Part shown: positions 1-8,858 of the stretch, one piece after another | How the letters are laid out: each line of letters starts with the position of its first letter | Numbering within the stretch: the stretch's first letter is position 1 | Source of the DNA: Peptoniphilus faecalis | GTDB lineage: Bacteria; Bacillota; Clostridia; Tissierellales; Peptoniphilaceae | Assembly: GCF_012976305.1 (NCBI RefSeq) | Contig: NZ_JABDSR010000007.1 | Coordinates: forward strand, 1 to 64,000 | Direction of reading: 5' to 3' | DNA length: 64,000 nucleotides | The notes under the pieces: model-generated | What the model saw: only the letters and a program-made list of their open reading frames with translations | Database searches by the model: none | What the model was told of the DNA's origin: nothing | Made by a program: the position numbers and the translations under genes

Positions 1-297
1 AATACTATAAATAAGTATCGTGAAATCTATAAATACCACAAGAAAAATCCTGAAGATAAGCAATTTGCAGAAGAATATTATAGTGAACTTTCCGTCTATA
101 AAATAGCCGCTAAAGAGATCTTAGAAAGCTATAAAAAACTACCAAATACAAAAGAAATACTATACAAACTTGATAAATTGCAAGAAAAAAAGAACACCCT
201 TATGCAAGAGTATTCTTTGAATAAAGAACAATTTTCTGACCTTGTTCAGTATAGGAAAAACTATGAAAATTATTATGGAAAGGAAGTAGAGAGGTAA
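1..297 (+). CDS. Relaxase/mobilization protein, C-terminal fragment (5' end outside window)
   Basis: Frame 1 is open from the first base to a TAA at 295-297, giving about 98 residues rich in Lys, Glu and Tyr. The composition, a Lys-Leu-Pro-Asn-x-Lys segment about 50 residues from the end and the coiled-coil-like tail resemble the C-terminus of Tn1549/MobL-type relaxases of Firmicute conjugative elements. The nicking domain would lie to the left and is not visible, so this is a family-level guess. The gene converges on the NTPase gene that begins at 4054, and the two stop codons are only 1 bp apart inside a shared hairpin. If correct, the left edge of the window is mobile-element DNA. Confidence 0.5.
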   Translation, partial: NTINKYREIYKYHKKNPEDKQFAEEYYSELSVYKIAAKEILESYKKLPNTKEILYKLDKLQEKKNTLMQEYSLNKEQFSDLVQYRKNYENYYGKEVER

Positions 298-318
298 GTT
301 AATTTTTACCTCTCTTTT
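289..318. terminator. Bidirectional terminator containing both stop codons
   Basis: The 9-bp arms GAGAGGTAA (289-297) and TTACCTCTC (306-314) are perfect complements around an 8-nt loop and are followed by TTTT. The TAA of the relaxase fragment and the TAA of the converging NTPase gene both lie within the hairpin. Confidence 0.7.
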
Positions 319-3300
319 CAAGTTTTTTATACTCATTTGGTTTTAAATTTAATCTACCATCTGTTCTCATTGTTACTACATCTATGCTTTCAAGGGAATT
401 TGAAATAGAGGATTCATATTCAGATTCGAAAGTTGGCATACCACCATCAAAAACTCTAGCTATTTCTTGAATATTAGGAATTAATGAAATCCATTCTTTC
501 CATTTAAACACATAATTTTTATCTCTAATAATTTTATTTAATAAATCTATTTTAAAGCTTACATAAATATTATCATCTATTATAATTTTATCTATAAAAT
601 TCTCTGTTAATTTATTATCCATCACTTCGTTCCATTCACTAGGATTTTCGTTAATTTTATTAATAAATTCCTTCCATAAATCAAAATTCTCAACTTCAAT
701 AATTATTCTTTCATAATCTTCCTTCGCAAACCAATTATTAAGAACGTAATCCCTCACATTTAAACTAGCTTCATCTATGTCAAATAACGAAACATTTACT
801 TTATACTCTTCAATTAGACGAATAGTCGAATCATCATCTAACAGTTTTTTATTTAAAACTTCAATAACTGTTTCTTTAGATAGCTTTTTAATGATTCCAT
901 TTTCATTCATAAAATCAATTAATTCTTCTGATGTTACATTCTGTTTTATTATGCTATCCATATAGTATACAATTAAATTTAGTTCTTCTATATTTAGAAA
1001 TGTCTCGAAATTATCAATATTAAACTTTATTAAGTTATTTTTTAGAAGTAACTTATATTTTTCCCCACTTAAATCATTAGATAAACTATTAATACTGTTG
1101 GATACTTTGTATATAACTTTTTTAAACAAATCATAATTTAATAAGCTTGAGTTTATAAGATCTATATACATTTCATTAGGCAATTCAAATTCTAAATGAT
1201 AATTTAAATTTATAATATTTATTATTGGATTTACTTTTTTTGTATTATTGTAAAATTCAAGAATATTGTTTTCGTTATACTGTATTAAATCATTATCAGC
1301 TAAATCAATTAATATTTTATCTGATTTTAGACTACTTATATTTTCAATAACTGTTTCTTCATTTTTTATAAATATTTTTTTATAATCATCATTTAAATTT
1401 GATTTTAATATTTCTAAAAATGCTAATTCCCCTGTATTTGAGTTTATCTTGTTTTTTTGAACAAATTCATTATAATTTTCAATAAAATTATCAATATTAG
1501 ATATTACTACTTCCCTTAAACTATCTAACAATAAAGAATCATCATACATGTATCTGAATAACCCTTTTGAAATATCATCTTTATTTTTACTTAAATACAC
1601 TGATAATAAATTAATTACATTATCAAGATTTAAATTAAACATATTATTATCCAAAATAAATTTTGCTATATTGGCATCTATTTCAATATTTGAAACATCT
1701 GTGAATTTGACATCTAAAGCCTTAATAACTCTAAGCATCTCTTGTTTTTCTTCTAAATAACTTAACTCTAAAATATTACTATTATTCTCTACATATTCCT
1801 TAAATTCTTCGTTAGTTTCTATATTTTCATTTAAACAGATTAACCCAATAAATTTTAATTTAAGTTCTTTTGGAATAACTTGATTTTTAAGATTTAACCA
1901 CAATCCCGAAAAATCCGACTTTGATATTAAGAAAGTAAACTTTTTTAATATCGTATATTCATAACTATTAATATATTCAATAGCTTCTTGGTCATTATTT
2001 TGTAAAATCACTTTAAATACTTCGTAAAGTTCTTTATCTTTATCTGTTGAAATTAATAGATCTATCAAATCATAATTAACAATATCCTTCCTAGAATAAT
2101 CATCTAATTTTAAATATTCTAATACAAAATTGGGCTTTTCCAATTTAAAATTGTTTTCAATATTTTTACCAGATAAAACTCTACTTATATAAATGTTGTC
2201 ATTTCTTCCTATATCACTATCATAGAAAAACCCTTTATATCTCCAATAATTTTCATCTACTAATCCTGTTAATAATAGATATCTAATTAACGGAAAATAG
2301 TGGTCCTTAGTTATAAGATTATATACTTCATCATTTTCTTCAAAAAAATCCATCAAACCCTCATCACTTAATTGATTGAGTAGATAACTCATTTGACTAG
2401 AATTTCTCATATTGATTTTCTTATTTAAATTATCAATTTCATCACTTAAACTATCAATTTTAATATAAATATCATCGTAATCTATTTCTTCTAATCTATT
2501 TTTCAAACTATCATCATGTTTACATAATTCACCTATGAATGAACTATACTTATAGTTAGATCCATAATTACCATTATAAATCAAATAATCTTTATTTTTA
2601 TTTCTACTCCATTCATACATTATTTTTCCATATGAATCGTTATTTGCATTATCAAATCTGTAATTTTTAGGAATATTCACTGCTAAAAAGTCAGAAACTC
2701 TTTTAACTATCAATTTTTTCAATTCTTCTTTTTCTTTAATTTTTGTCTGTAGTGATTTTTTATATATAGTATTTAAAGATTCTCGCTTATTTAAAATTTC
2801 ATATAAGTATCCTCTATCTCTTTCTAATTCTTCATATTCTTTTGGAAATATATTTTTTAAAACAATTAAGGAAAAAATTTCATCAGCGTTTTTATCTATA
2901 TCTATACTTTTTGAATAAATTTCATATTCATTTCTAATTGAATATAATAACCTCATATCATCTATATATAATGATAATCCTAGTAAAACTTTTTTTGATA
3001 TACTAAATTTATCTTCTATATCACCAAAGATGTCCAATATTTTTCCCTTTGAGTTTTTAGATGTCATAGATGGTATAACCGGAATTATTAAATCAAAAAA
3101 TTTGACTCTATCTTTCGACTCAAATAAATCATCTCTAATTACATAAATAAATCTAACAGTTTCTTCAGATTTAAAATTTATCAAGCTATTTATTTCCCTC
3201 AATCTTACAAATATAGATATATCATTAAATCTATCTAAATCCTCAAATATAACTGTTTTAACCCCAGAAGACCATATCAAATAAACAAGTTCTCTTGCTT

Positions 3301-4054
3301 CTTGATCTAAAATATTGGTATTGTCATTTTCTATTAATTCAGATTCTGCACCCTTAAAATTAAATTTATTTAGTTTAATCGATACTCTACGACCTAACCA
3401 TATACTCAATGAAATTAGTGGAAATAATATAGAAAATATAATAAAACTGTCTATAAAAAATTTTGGTTTTATATTATTTACATTATTTAAATTACTAAAA
3501 GCTAGCAACTTATAAAAATAGCTATATATAAATTCTATTTTTAGTGACATTAATATCCCAAGAATTACTAATATTAAACATGTAGAAAAAAATGAAATGT
3601 CCCTAATTTTTCTTTTATTTTTTACTTTAAACTTACTCAAAGGTATTTTGTTTGAAGGTATTTGATAAAGGATTTGATTAATAATTTGTTTCTCAGCAGA
3701 TTTTATTCGATTGGCATTGTTTAAATAATTAGTAGATAAATCATTATTACTATTATCTTCATCCTCTTTATTGTCTTTGTGATTATCATTTTTTTTACTG
3801 TTTTGATCCAAATATGAATCAAAATCAGCTATAGATACATTTATAAGCTCACTCTTTTTAAAATTTGTTGAATAATATGTTTTTAATATGCTACTTTTAC
3901 CAGAACCATAAATTCCAGTTATAGCAATATTTTTTATATCATTATCATCATATGCTTGATTCAATGCTTTTTCTATTATTCTATAAGACTCTGAATTTAT
4001 ATCTACCTTAGTTGGCGTTAATTTATGAAATTTATAATTAATATTATCCTTCAT
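299..4054 (-). CDS. YobI/KAP-like membrane P-loop NTPase (1251 aa)
   Basis: This very large protein has a Walker A motif GIYGSGKSS at residues 47-55 and a Walker B-like strand VKTVIFEDLDRF at 265-276. Two hydrophobic, probably transmembrane segments (about 154-175 and 200-221) lie between them. Membrane helices inserted inside the P-loop domain are typical of KAP/YobI-type NTPases. An acidic Asn/Asp/Lys-rich linker covers about 86-108. The remaining ~900 residues are mostly Leu/Ile/Asn/Glu-rich and look like helical repeats with no catalytic motif I recognise. The start follows a GGAGGTG site. The protein probably sits on the inner face of the membrane. Related proteins are often found near mobile elements and in predicted conflict systems, and the neighbouring restriction, FRG and AbiE genes suggest an anti-phage role. 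That role is inferred; the substrate and effector are unknown. Confidence 0.75.
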   Translation of the reverse strand: MKDNINYKFHKLTPTKVDINSESYRIIEKALNQAYDDNDIKNIAITGIYGSGKSSILKTYYSTNFKKSELINVSIADFDSYLDQNSKKNDNHKDNKEDEDNSNNDLSTNYLNNANRIKSAEKQIINQILYQIPSNKIPLSKFKVKNKRKIRDISFFSTCLILVILGILMSLKIEFIYSYFYKLLAFSNLNNVNNIKPKFFIDSFIIFSILFPLISLSIWLGRRVSIKLNKFNFKGAESELIENDNTNILDQEARELVYLIWSSGVKTVIFEDLDRFNDISIFVRLREINSLINFKSEETVRFIYVIRDDLFESKDRVKFFDLIIPVIPSMTSKNSKGKILDIFGDIEDKFSISKKVLLGLSLYIDDMRLLYSIRNEYEIYSKSIDIDKNADEIFSLIVLKNIFPKEYEELERDRGYLYEILNKRESLNTIYKKSLQTKIKEKEELKKLIVKRVSDFLAVNIPKNYRFDNANNDSYGKIMYEWSRNKNKDYLIYNGNYGSNYKYSSFIGELCKHDDSLKNRLEEIDYDDIYIKIDSLSDEIDNLNKKINMRNSSQMSYLLNQLSDEGLMDFFEENDEVYNLITKDHYFPLIRYLLLTGLVDENYWRYKGFFYDSDIGRNDNIYISRVLSGKNIENNFKLEKPNFVLEYLKLDDYSRKDIVNYDLIDLLISTDKDKELYEVFKVILQNNDQEAIEYINSYEYTILKKFTFLISKSDFSGLWLNLKNQVIPKELKLKFIGLICLNENIETNEEFKEYVENNSNILELSYLEEKQEMLRVIKALDVKFTDVSNIEIDANIAKFILDNNMFNLNLDNVINLLSVYLSKNKDDISKGLFRYMYDDSLLLDSLREVVISNIDNFIENYNEFVQKNKINSNTGELAFLEILKSNLNDDYKKIFIKNEETVIENISSLKSDKILIDLADNDLIQYNENNILEFYNNTKKVNPIINIINLNYHLEFELPNEMYIDLINSSLLNYDLFKKVIYKVSNSINSLSNDLSGEKYKLLLKNNLIKFNIDNFETFLNIEELNLIVYYMDSIIKQNVTSEELIDFMNENGIIKKLSKETVIEVLNKKLLDDDSTIRLIEEYKVNVSLFDIDEASLNVRDYVLNNWFAKEDYERIIIEVENFDLWKEFINKINENPSEWNEVMDNKLTENFIDKIIIDDNIYVSFKIDLLNKIIRDKNYVFKWKEWISLIPNIQEIARVFDGGMPTFESEYESSISNSLESIDVVTMRTDGRLNLKPNEYKKLEKRGKN

Positions 4055-4100
4055 TTTTCACCTCCAGTACTTACTAATCGACTATAAATAAAATCCATAA

Positions 4101-5543
4101 TCAGAAAATCTCATTGTTATCTAATTTTACATTTTCTAGATAGCTATCATATATTTTCTCATGTGGTAAAAGTATTACTTCTATATCATTGAAATTGAGT
4201 TGATTATAGATTTTAAATAATTCCATAGATACTGTCCCTAACCTAATTGCTTTATCTTCTTCCGTTGGCATTAAAAAAGCATTTCTATTTATATTTAAAT
4301 TATTTTCTAAAGCAAATTCTTTATAGGCTAACTCGTATAAATATTGTTTGGTTACATCTCCTACTCCTGGATTATTCTTTAATTCATCTTCATTCAAAAT
4401 AATTTTATAATACTTAGCGTCGTATATGGAAAGTGTATCGTTATTAATTGAGATAATATCAGGAATTAATGTCTTCGAAGCAGTGTGTGTAACGTTTGAT
4501 TCCTTATGAAGCCATTTAGGCTTTGTTATAACATCTGAGAGTAACATTGACTGTTTATCAAATCTTGAATATTGTAATCCAATTTCTTTTAATGATTTAT
4601 CAAGTGAATCATCAAAAACAACTGAACAAACATCTTCTCAAACTAAATTAAAACTATTCGTGCCTACGAATGATATTTTATTTGATACAGTCTTACTTGT
4701 ATCTTCTTGAATAAATCTCCTAGGTAATTTTAATATATCTTGCTTATGAGTTATAAATTGAGTAGATAGTTCTTGATTTAATTTATATAAAATATAATCT
4801 TTTGTCCCAAATTTTTCTAAGCCTTCGGAACTTATATTTACTTGATTAATTTCTAAAATCGTTAAAATATCTTTTAGTTTTTCACAAGACTCTGTCAAAA
4901 TAGCGGCATGCAACCTTCTAAAATAATCCTGTTCATTGTTTTCTTGATTTGTTGTAAATGTATCTAAATATATAGGTAAATTATTAGAAAAATATGCTGT
5001 ACTCTCGTTTATTGTTTTTTCCCATAATATCTCACCGTCTCCATTGTATTCAATTATTTGTTTGTCATTACTATATAAGCCATATTCATGATAAATATCA
5101 ATCGTTTCCAAAACTAAGGATAGCAAATTAAATTTTTCGTTATTTAAATGGCCATCTAAACCTATTGATTGCTCTTTAGATTCATATTTTCTAATTACAG
5201 ATATTAGTTTTTTTAATATTTTAAAATTATTTTTTGGATCTTTTAAATAATTATCAAAATATTTAGGATATAATATTAAACAAATATCAGATACTACAAT
5301 AATACCTACAAACTTAAAAACATAAGTATTACCTTCCATTTGATAGTTTAGCTCTGAAAGATTCTCTGAATCTATTAACTCATACAATTCAACATTTGAT
5401 AAGTCTTTTGAAAGTCTTCTAACTATATTCATAAGTGATAGAGAATTCAATATCTCTCTAGTCTCTTCATTTGACTTACCAAACATAGTCTTTAATTCAA
5501 TAAAAGAATATGGTCTTATTTCTTTTAGTACTTGAATATTCAT
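4101..5543 (-). pseudogene. LlaJI/McrC-like restriction subunit, interrupted by an in-frame TGA
   Basis: Two open segments (5543-4638, 301 aa, and 4547-4101, 148 aa) lie in the same frame and are separated only by a TGA at 4638-4640. The intervening 30 codons are otherwise open. The N-terminal part resembles the DNA-recognition subunit of LlaJI-type McrBC-like restriction enzymes. The C-terminal part carries a PD-(D/E)xK-like core: PDI, then about 14 residues later IYDAKYYK. The residues around the stop read Phe-Asn-Leu-Val-stop-Glu-Asp-Val-Cys, where a Trp (TGG) would be a natural ancestor, so a single TGG-to-TGA mutation is the simplest explanation. Reconstructed length is about 480 residues. 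TGA is a true stop elsewhere in the window, for example at the end of phnC. The gene lies 9 bp downstream of the McrB-like remnant and was its operon partner. Confidence 0.75.
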
Positions 5544-5552
5544 AACATTAAC

Positions 5553-6709
5553 CTATTCTTTTAAATCATCTTGTATATTGTCGTCTTTATATATTTTCTC
5601 AGTCTCTACATCTAAGTTTCCTTTAAATAAACTTAAAGTATTTTCATCAAAATTTTTGCAAACTGATGAGTAAGTAGAAAACTTGCCTTCAGTAAATAAA
5701 TCTGGTCTATATGCCTTAGCAGCATCTTCATATAAATACATTAAGACTTTATTCTTTATTGTCTCTGTGAGTTTATTAAGATCGTCTCCTTCTAGTATTG
5801 ATTTAGAAATAAAATATGGTCTTATTAATTTATCTTCGGGGATATTAATAAGAGAAAGTTTTTCATTCAATTTTCTCCTAAACTGATCCCAATTAACAGT
5901 TTCATCTGAATTAATCTTAAATCTATAATTTTCAAATTCTTCTTTATTTGCATCGGAAGCATCATTAATTCCTAGATATGTGAATTCCCATCTTCTCCTA
6001 AATGCTGTATCCATGGGCATAACCCCCTGATCCGCACTATTCATTGTAGCCCATATATAGAAATTACTTGGCAAAAATATCTTACTAAAATCATCATCCA
6101 ATTTATTTTTTATATTCTCAGATAGCTCAACTCCCTCTAACTCTTTTTTTAAGAATTCTTGTAATTCTTTTGATGTAGTAATTTCATACTCACTTTTCCC
6201 GTTAGAGTCCCTATCTAATAGTTGAAATATATCTCCAAAAACAGCAGCTACATTTGCTCTTTTAATTTCTTCAACAATTAAAAGATAATTAGTATCCTCA
6301 TTCTTGTAAGCTTTAATCAATTGTCTAATTAAAACTCCAGGAATGTATTCATAAGTTATGGTCTCTTTAATATTTCCGTCTTCACCTTTCTTTATTGAAC
6401 CATCTTTATTTTTTAAATAACTGGAAACGGCTTAAGAGCACCTACAAAATTTCCATACATATAATTTGGATGGAATGTGACTCTTTCATAGTTATTCCCA
6501 AAGTATTTCTGGGCTTCTCTATTTAAATTATAACTTTTACCTGTACCAGCAGCACCAAAAAAATTCGAACGCATTTTTTGTAGATTTGTACCTCTACCAT
6601 TCATGAAATTGGCAATATTATATGGAGGATCTGTAATAATTAAATCAACTGTAGACGATTCTAACTTTCTCAATTCTTCTATACATTCTCCATTTATTAT
6701 TTCAATCAT
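5553..6709 (-). pseudogene. Methyltransferase-McrB chimera with a frameshift (LlaJI-like R-M remnant)
   Basis: The first ~50 codons from the ATG at 6709 encode the start of a DNA methyltransferase, including a motif IV-like TDPPYN. The frame then runs directly into a McrB-type AAA+ Walker A (GAAGTGKSYNL) and the segment GNFVGALKPFPV. It stops at 6413-6415. The downstream McrB frame, shifted by one base, is open from about 6430 and carries Walker B (LLIVEEIKRANVAAVFGD) and a sensor segment (YIWATMNSADQG) followed by RRRW. One lost base near 6418-6425 restores a continuous frame. So most of the methyltransferase and the McrB N-terminal specificity domain are deleted and the NTPase is frameshifted. 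The ATG overlaps the stop of the upstream XRE gene (ATGA), as in a translationally coupled operon. Losing the modification enzyme would require loss of restriction, which matches these lesions. Confidence 0.75.
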
Positions 6710-6909
6710 TTTTTAATACACTCCATAATGTCTGATATGTCGCAATCCAATGCATCACAAATTCTGAGCAAAACATCAGTAGTTACATTCTCACCATTCT
6801 TTAGTTTATAAAATGTACTCCTACTTACATTAGCTTTCTCCATAAGCTCATTATGTTGCATATCTAAATCGATAAGTTTTTTAAATAACCTTTTATAACT
6901 TAATTCCAT
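6706..6909 (-). CDS. Small XRE-family DNA-binding protein (67 aa), probable controller of the R-M operon
   Basis: This is a single helix-turn-helix protein of the cro/XRE type. The HTH covers roughly residues 18-45, with NVSRSTFYKLKNGE as the turn and recognition helix, followed by VLLRICDALDCDISDI, typical of these short regulators. I start it at ATG 6909 because GGAGG sits at 6913-6917; a longer upstream reading frame has no ribosome binding site. Its TGA overlaps the ATG of the methyltransferase remnant by 4 bp, so it was translated with the restriction-modification genes. By analogy with C proteins it probably timed their expression. With the operon broken it may now be an orphan regulator. 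Confidence 0.8.
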   Translation of the reverse strand: MELSYKRLFKKLIDLDMQHNELMEKANVSRSTFYKLKNGENVTTDVLLRICDALDCDISDIMECIKK

Positions 6910-7049
6910 ATAACCTCCAAGATTATTTTTCTGATAGCTAATCTCGTACATATATACATTTAAAATATACTTATGTTTGTTATTACACATTAATTAATTA
7001 TAACATTAACTATAGGCTATTTTCAATCACTTGATATATCACTTTAAAT

Positions 7050-7095
7050 GAGAGAAAAATAACGGCAGTCCGAAGACTGCCGTTATTTTTCTCTC
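7050..7095. terminator. Perfect 21-bp inverted repeat with a CGAA loop
   Basis: The left arm (7050-7070) and right arm (7075-7095) are exact complements with core AACGGCAGTC/GACTGCCGTT, flanked by A-rich and T-rich stretches, so it can terminate in both directions. It lies between the XRE gene promoter region and a possible decayed frame to its right. Confidence 0.75.
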
Positions 7096-7375
7096 TGCGC
7101 CTTTGCTATGGTCTTTCTTATTTGACTTAACTTTGTCATCTGTCTTAAAGCTTTTTTTGCCCTTAATATGGACTTTTTATCCCTATCTTGACTTTTTACT
7201 TGTTCTTTTACTTTTAAGAGCTTACAAGACAAAATACGAACATTTTTATGTTCCTTTCCGTTGTTATCAATGCTTGTTTTTACTTTCCGACGATTGTTAC
7301 AAAATCTCCCTGTTTTGGTTTTCTGAATCTTTAATCTTATCGCAATATGATTAACAATTGATATAAATTCCCATT
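7083..7375 (-). pseudogene. Possible decayed gene tail (Lys/Arg-rich, no start codon)
   Basis: On the minus strand a frame is open for about 97 codons from near 7375 to a TAA at 7083-7085, inside the 21-bp inverted repeat. It has no plausible start or ribosome binding site at its head. It ends in a very basic stretch (KKALRQMTKLSQIRKTIAKA...). This looks like the 3' end of a basic, possibly nucleic-acid-binding mobile-element protein that lost its front. It could also be a chance open frame. I do not recognise the family. Confidence 0.25.
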
Positions 7376-7504
7376 GTCATCTTTTAAAATAATTGAAAAT
7401 TACCTACTTTAAAGTTTTCTATATTATAGTATTTTACTCCAACATTGATTCAATTTTAAATATCTTCTTTGTTTAAAGCAGAATTTATATAAAAGGATAA
7501 TTTC
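7376..7504. other. Intergenic, nothing recognised
   Basis: AT-rich spacer between the possible gene tail and the stop of the FRG gene. I see no RNA gene, repeat or clear promoter. Confidence 0.5.
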
Positions 7505-8686
7505 TTATACCTCTTCTATGTAAAAATCTTCTAGTAATTCATATTTTGATTTTCTTACTTTACTCTTTTTATACACATATTTAGCTATGTTATCAGGATC
7601 GTTAAATAATTTTTTTCTATTTATCCCTAATAAATCTAAATCTTTTACAATTTCTATTTTATTTTCAATTTCTATAGAAATATCAGGAACTATTTTCTGT
7701 ATATAGTCCCTCTTTTCTTGTCTATTCAAAATATTAAATGGTGAATATAAAATATTTTGATAAATAAATCTACCAGATTGTAATGTCATTCTATCAAAAT
7801 TAATATTAGGGTAATATAATATCATTGGAAAATCAGGTACTTCATAAATATTATTACCATACTTTTTAATTAACAAATAAATAAAAGTTGTTAAATACAT
7901 TATTACATAATCTTCTAATTTCTGTATTTTTAGTTCAAATGAATAATTTTTTAATTTTGATAATTGGAAAAAAATATCCCTCCACATATCCAACTCTTCA
8001 TTTTTGTTTTTAAGAAATACTTGAAGTAGCCTTTGATTTAATTCATTTGGCCTATCCATAATGTATCCTTCTTTAATTCCCTTATCATACCAATCTACAG
8101 CTTTTATTATTTCAGACGTATATGCATTGTGTTTACTTTTTTTTAATAAAACTTTGATCATATTTAAATTATTAGATAATGAAATTATGAATCCTTTTCT
8201 ATTATTCTTATAAAATTTTAATAGTTTATTATAAAACATAACTTTTGTTTCATTTTGTTCGATTAAATCATTATAAAAGTATTGTATTTTTCTTCCTGAA
8301 ATTTCATCACTAAATTTTATGAAATTATTTTTCTTAAATACATGGATATATCCTGTGTATTCAAAGTTATCACAACATGAAAAGTATAAAGCTACTAAAG
8401 CTGAACTTGTAATATCTATTAAATTTGTAGGCAATCCATGGTGTTGTGAATAAGATATAAAATTTGACTTTTCAATATCACTTAATTGTGCACTAACCTC
8501 ATAGAAATATTCATCTATCATCTCATCAATTATAGATCTATCTGAGTCATTAAAATTATCTCTATAACATGATGCTGCAATATTTGTATATTTCCTAGAT
8601 TCTCCCCTAAAATATGCATCCAATAAATTTTTTTCTTTAAGAATTTTAATATAATCATATAAACTGCGAGCTCTTAATACTTCCAT
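7505..8686 (-). CDS. FRG-domain protein (393 aa)
   Basis: The N-terminal third carries the FRG signature: AYFRGES at residues 24-30 and QHHGLPTNLIDIT at 81-93, followed by SALVALYFSC. The FRG domain is named for its Phe-Arg-Gly motif. It is widespread in bacteria, often next to mobile elements and defence genes, with no firmly established biochemistry. The rest (residues ~130-393) is Lys/Asn/Ile-rich and mostly helical, with no second domain I recognise. The start follows AAGGAGG with good spacing. It stands alone between the decayed R-M operon and AbiE, which suggests a stress or anti-phage role, but that is inference from position. Confidence 0.75.
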   Translation of the reverse strand: MEVLRARSLYDYIKILKEKNLLDAYFRGESRKYTNIAASCYRDNFNDSDRSIIDEMIDEYFYEVSAQLSDIEKSNFISYSQHHGLPTNLIDITSSALVALYFSCCDNFEYTGYIHVFKKNNFIKFSDEISGRKIQYFYNDLIEQNETKVMFYNKLLKFYKNNRKGFIISLSNNLNMIKVLLKKSKHNAYTSEIIKAVDWYDKGIKEGYIMDRPNELNQRLLQVFLKNKNEELDMWRDIFFQLSKLKNYSFELKIQKLEDYVIMYLTTFIYLLIKKYGNNIYEVPDFPMILYYPNINFDRMTLQSGRFIYQNILYSPFNILNRQEKRDYIQKIVPDISIEIENKIEIVKDLDLLGINRKKLFNDPDNIAKYVYKKSKVRKSKYELLEDFYIEEV

Positions 8687-8858
8687 ACTACCTCCTTATT
8701 GTTTACACTTTTTTATTATCTACTTAGGCTGAACAATTGACATACAATTTTTTAGTTTTAAATACTCTGATCAAAAGGTAAAAAAGAATTAGATTAATTC
8801 CACTTCTTTAGTCTTTAATATTTTCTTGCCTATGATTTGCCAGACAGTGTCTGTTAAA

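Noticed and set aside
4638-4640. TGA decoded as tryptophan or selenocysteine
   Set aside because: TGA ends several real genes here (for example phnC, abiEi and the small XRE regulator) and there is no SECIS-like hairpin; nonsense mutation in a dying operon is simpler.
7103-7354. 83-codon plus-strand ORF
   Set aside because: Leu/Phe/Tyr-rich shadow composition, no ribosome binding site; the minus-strand frame is the more credible, if decayed, signal.
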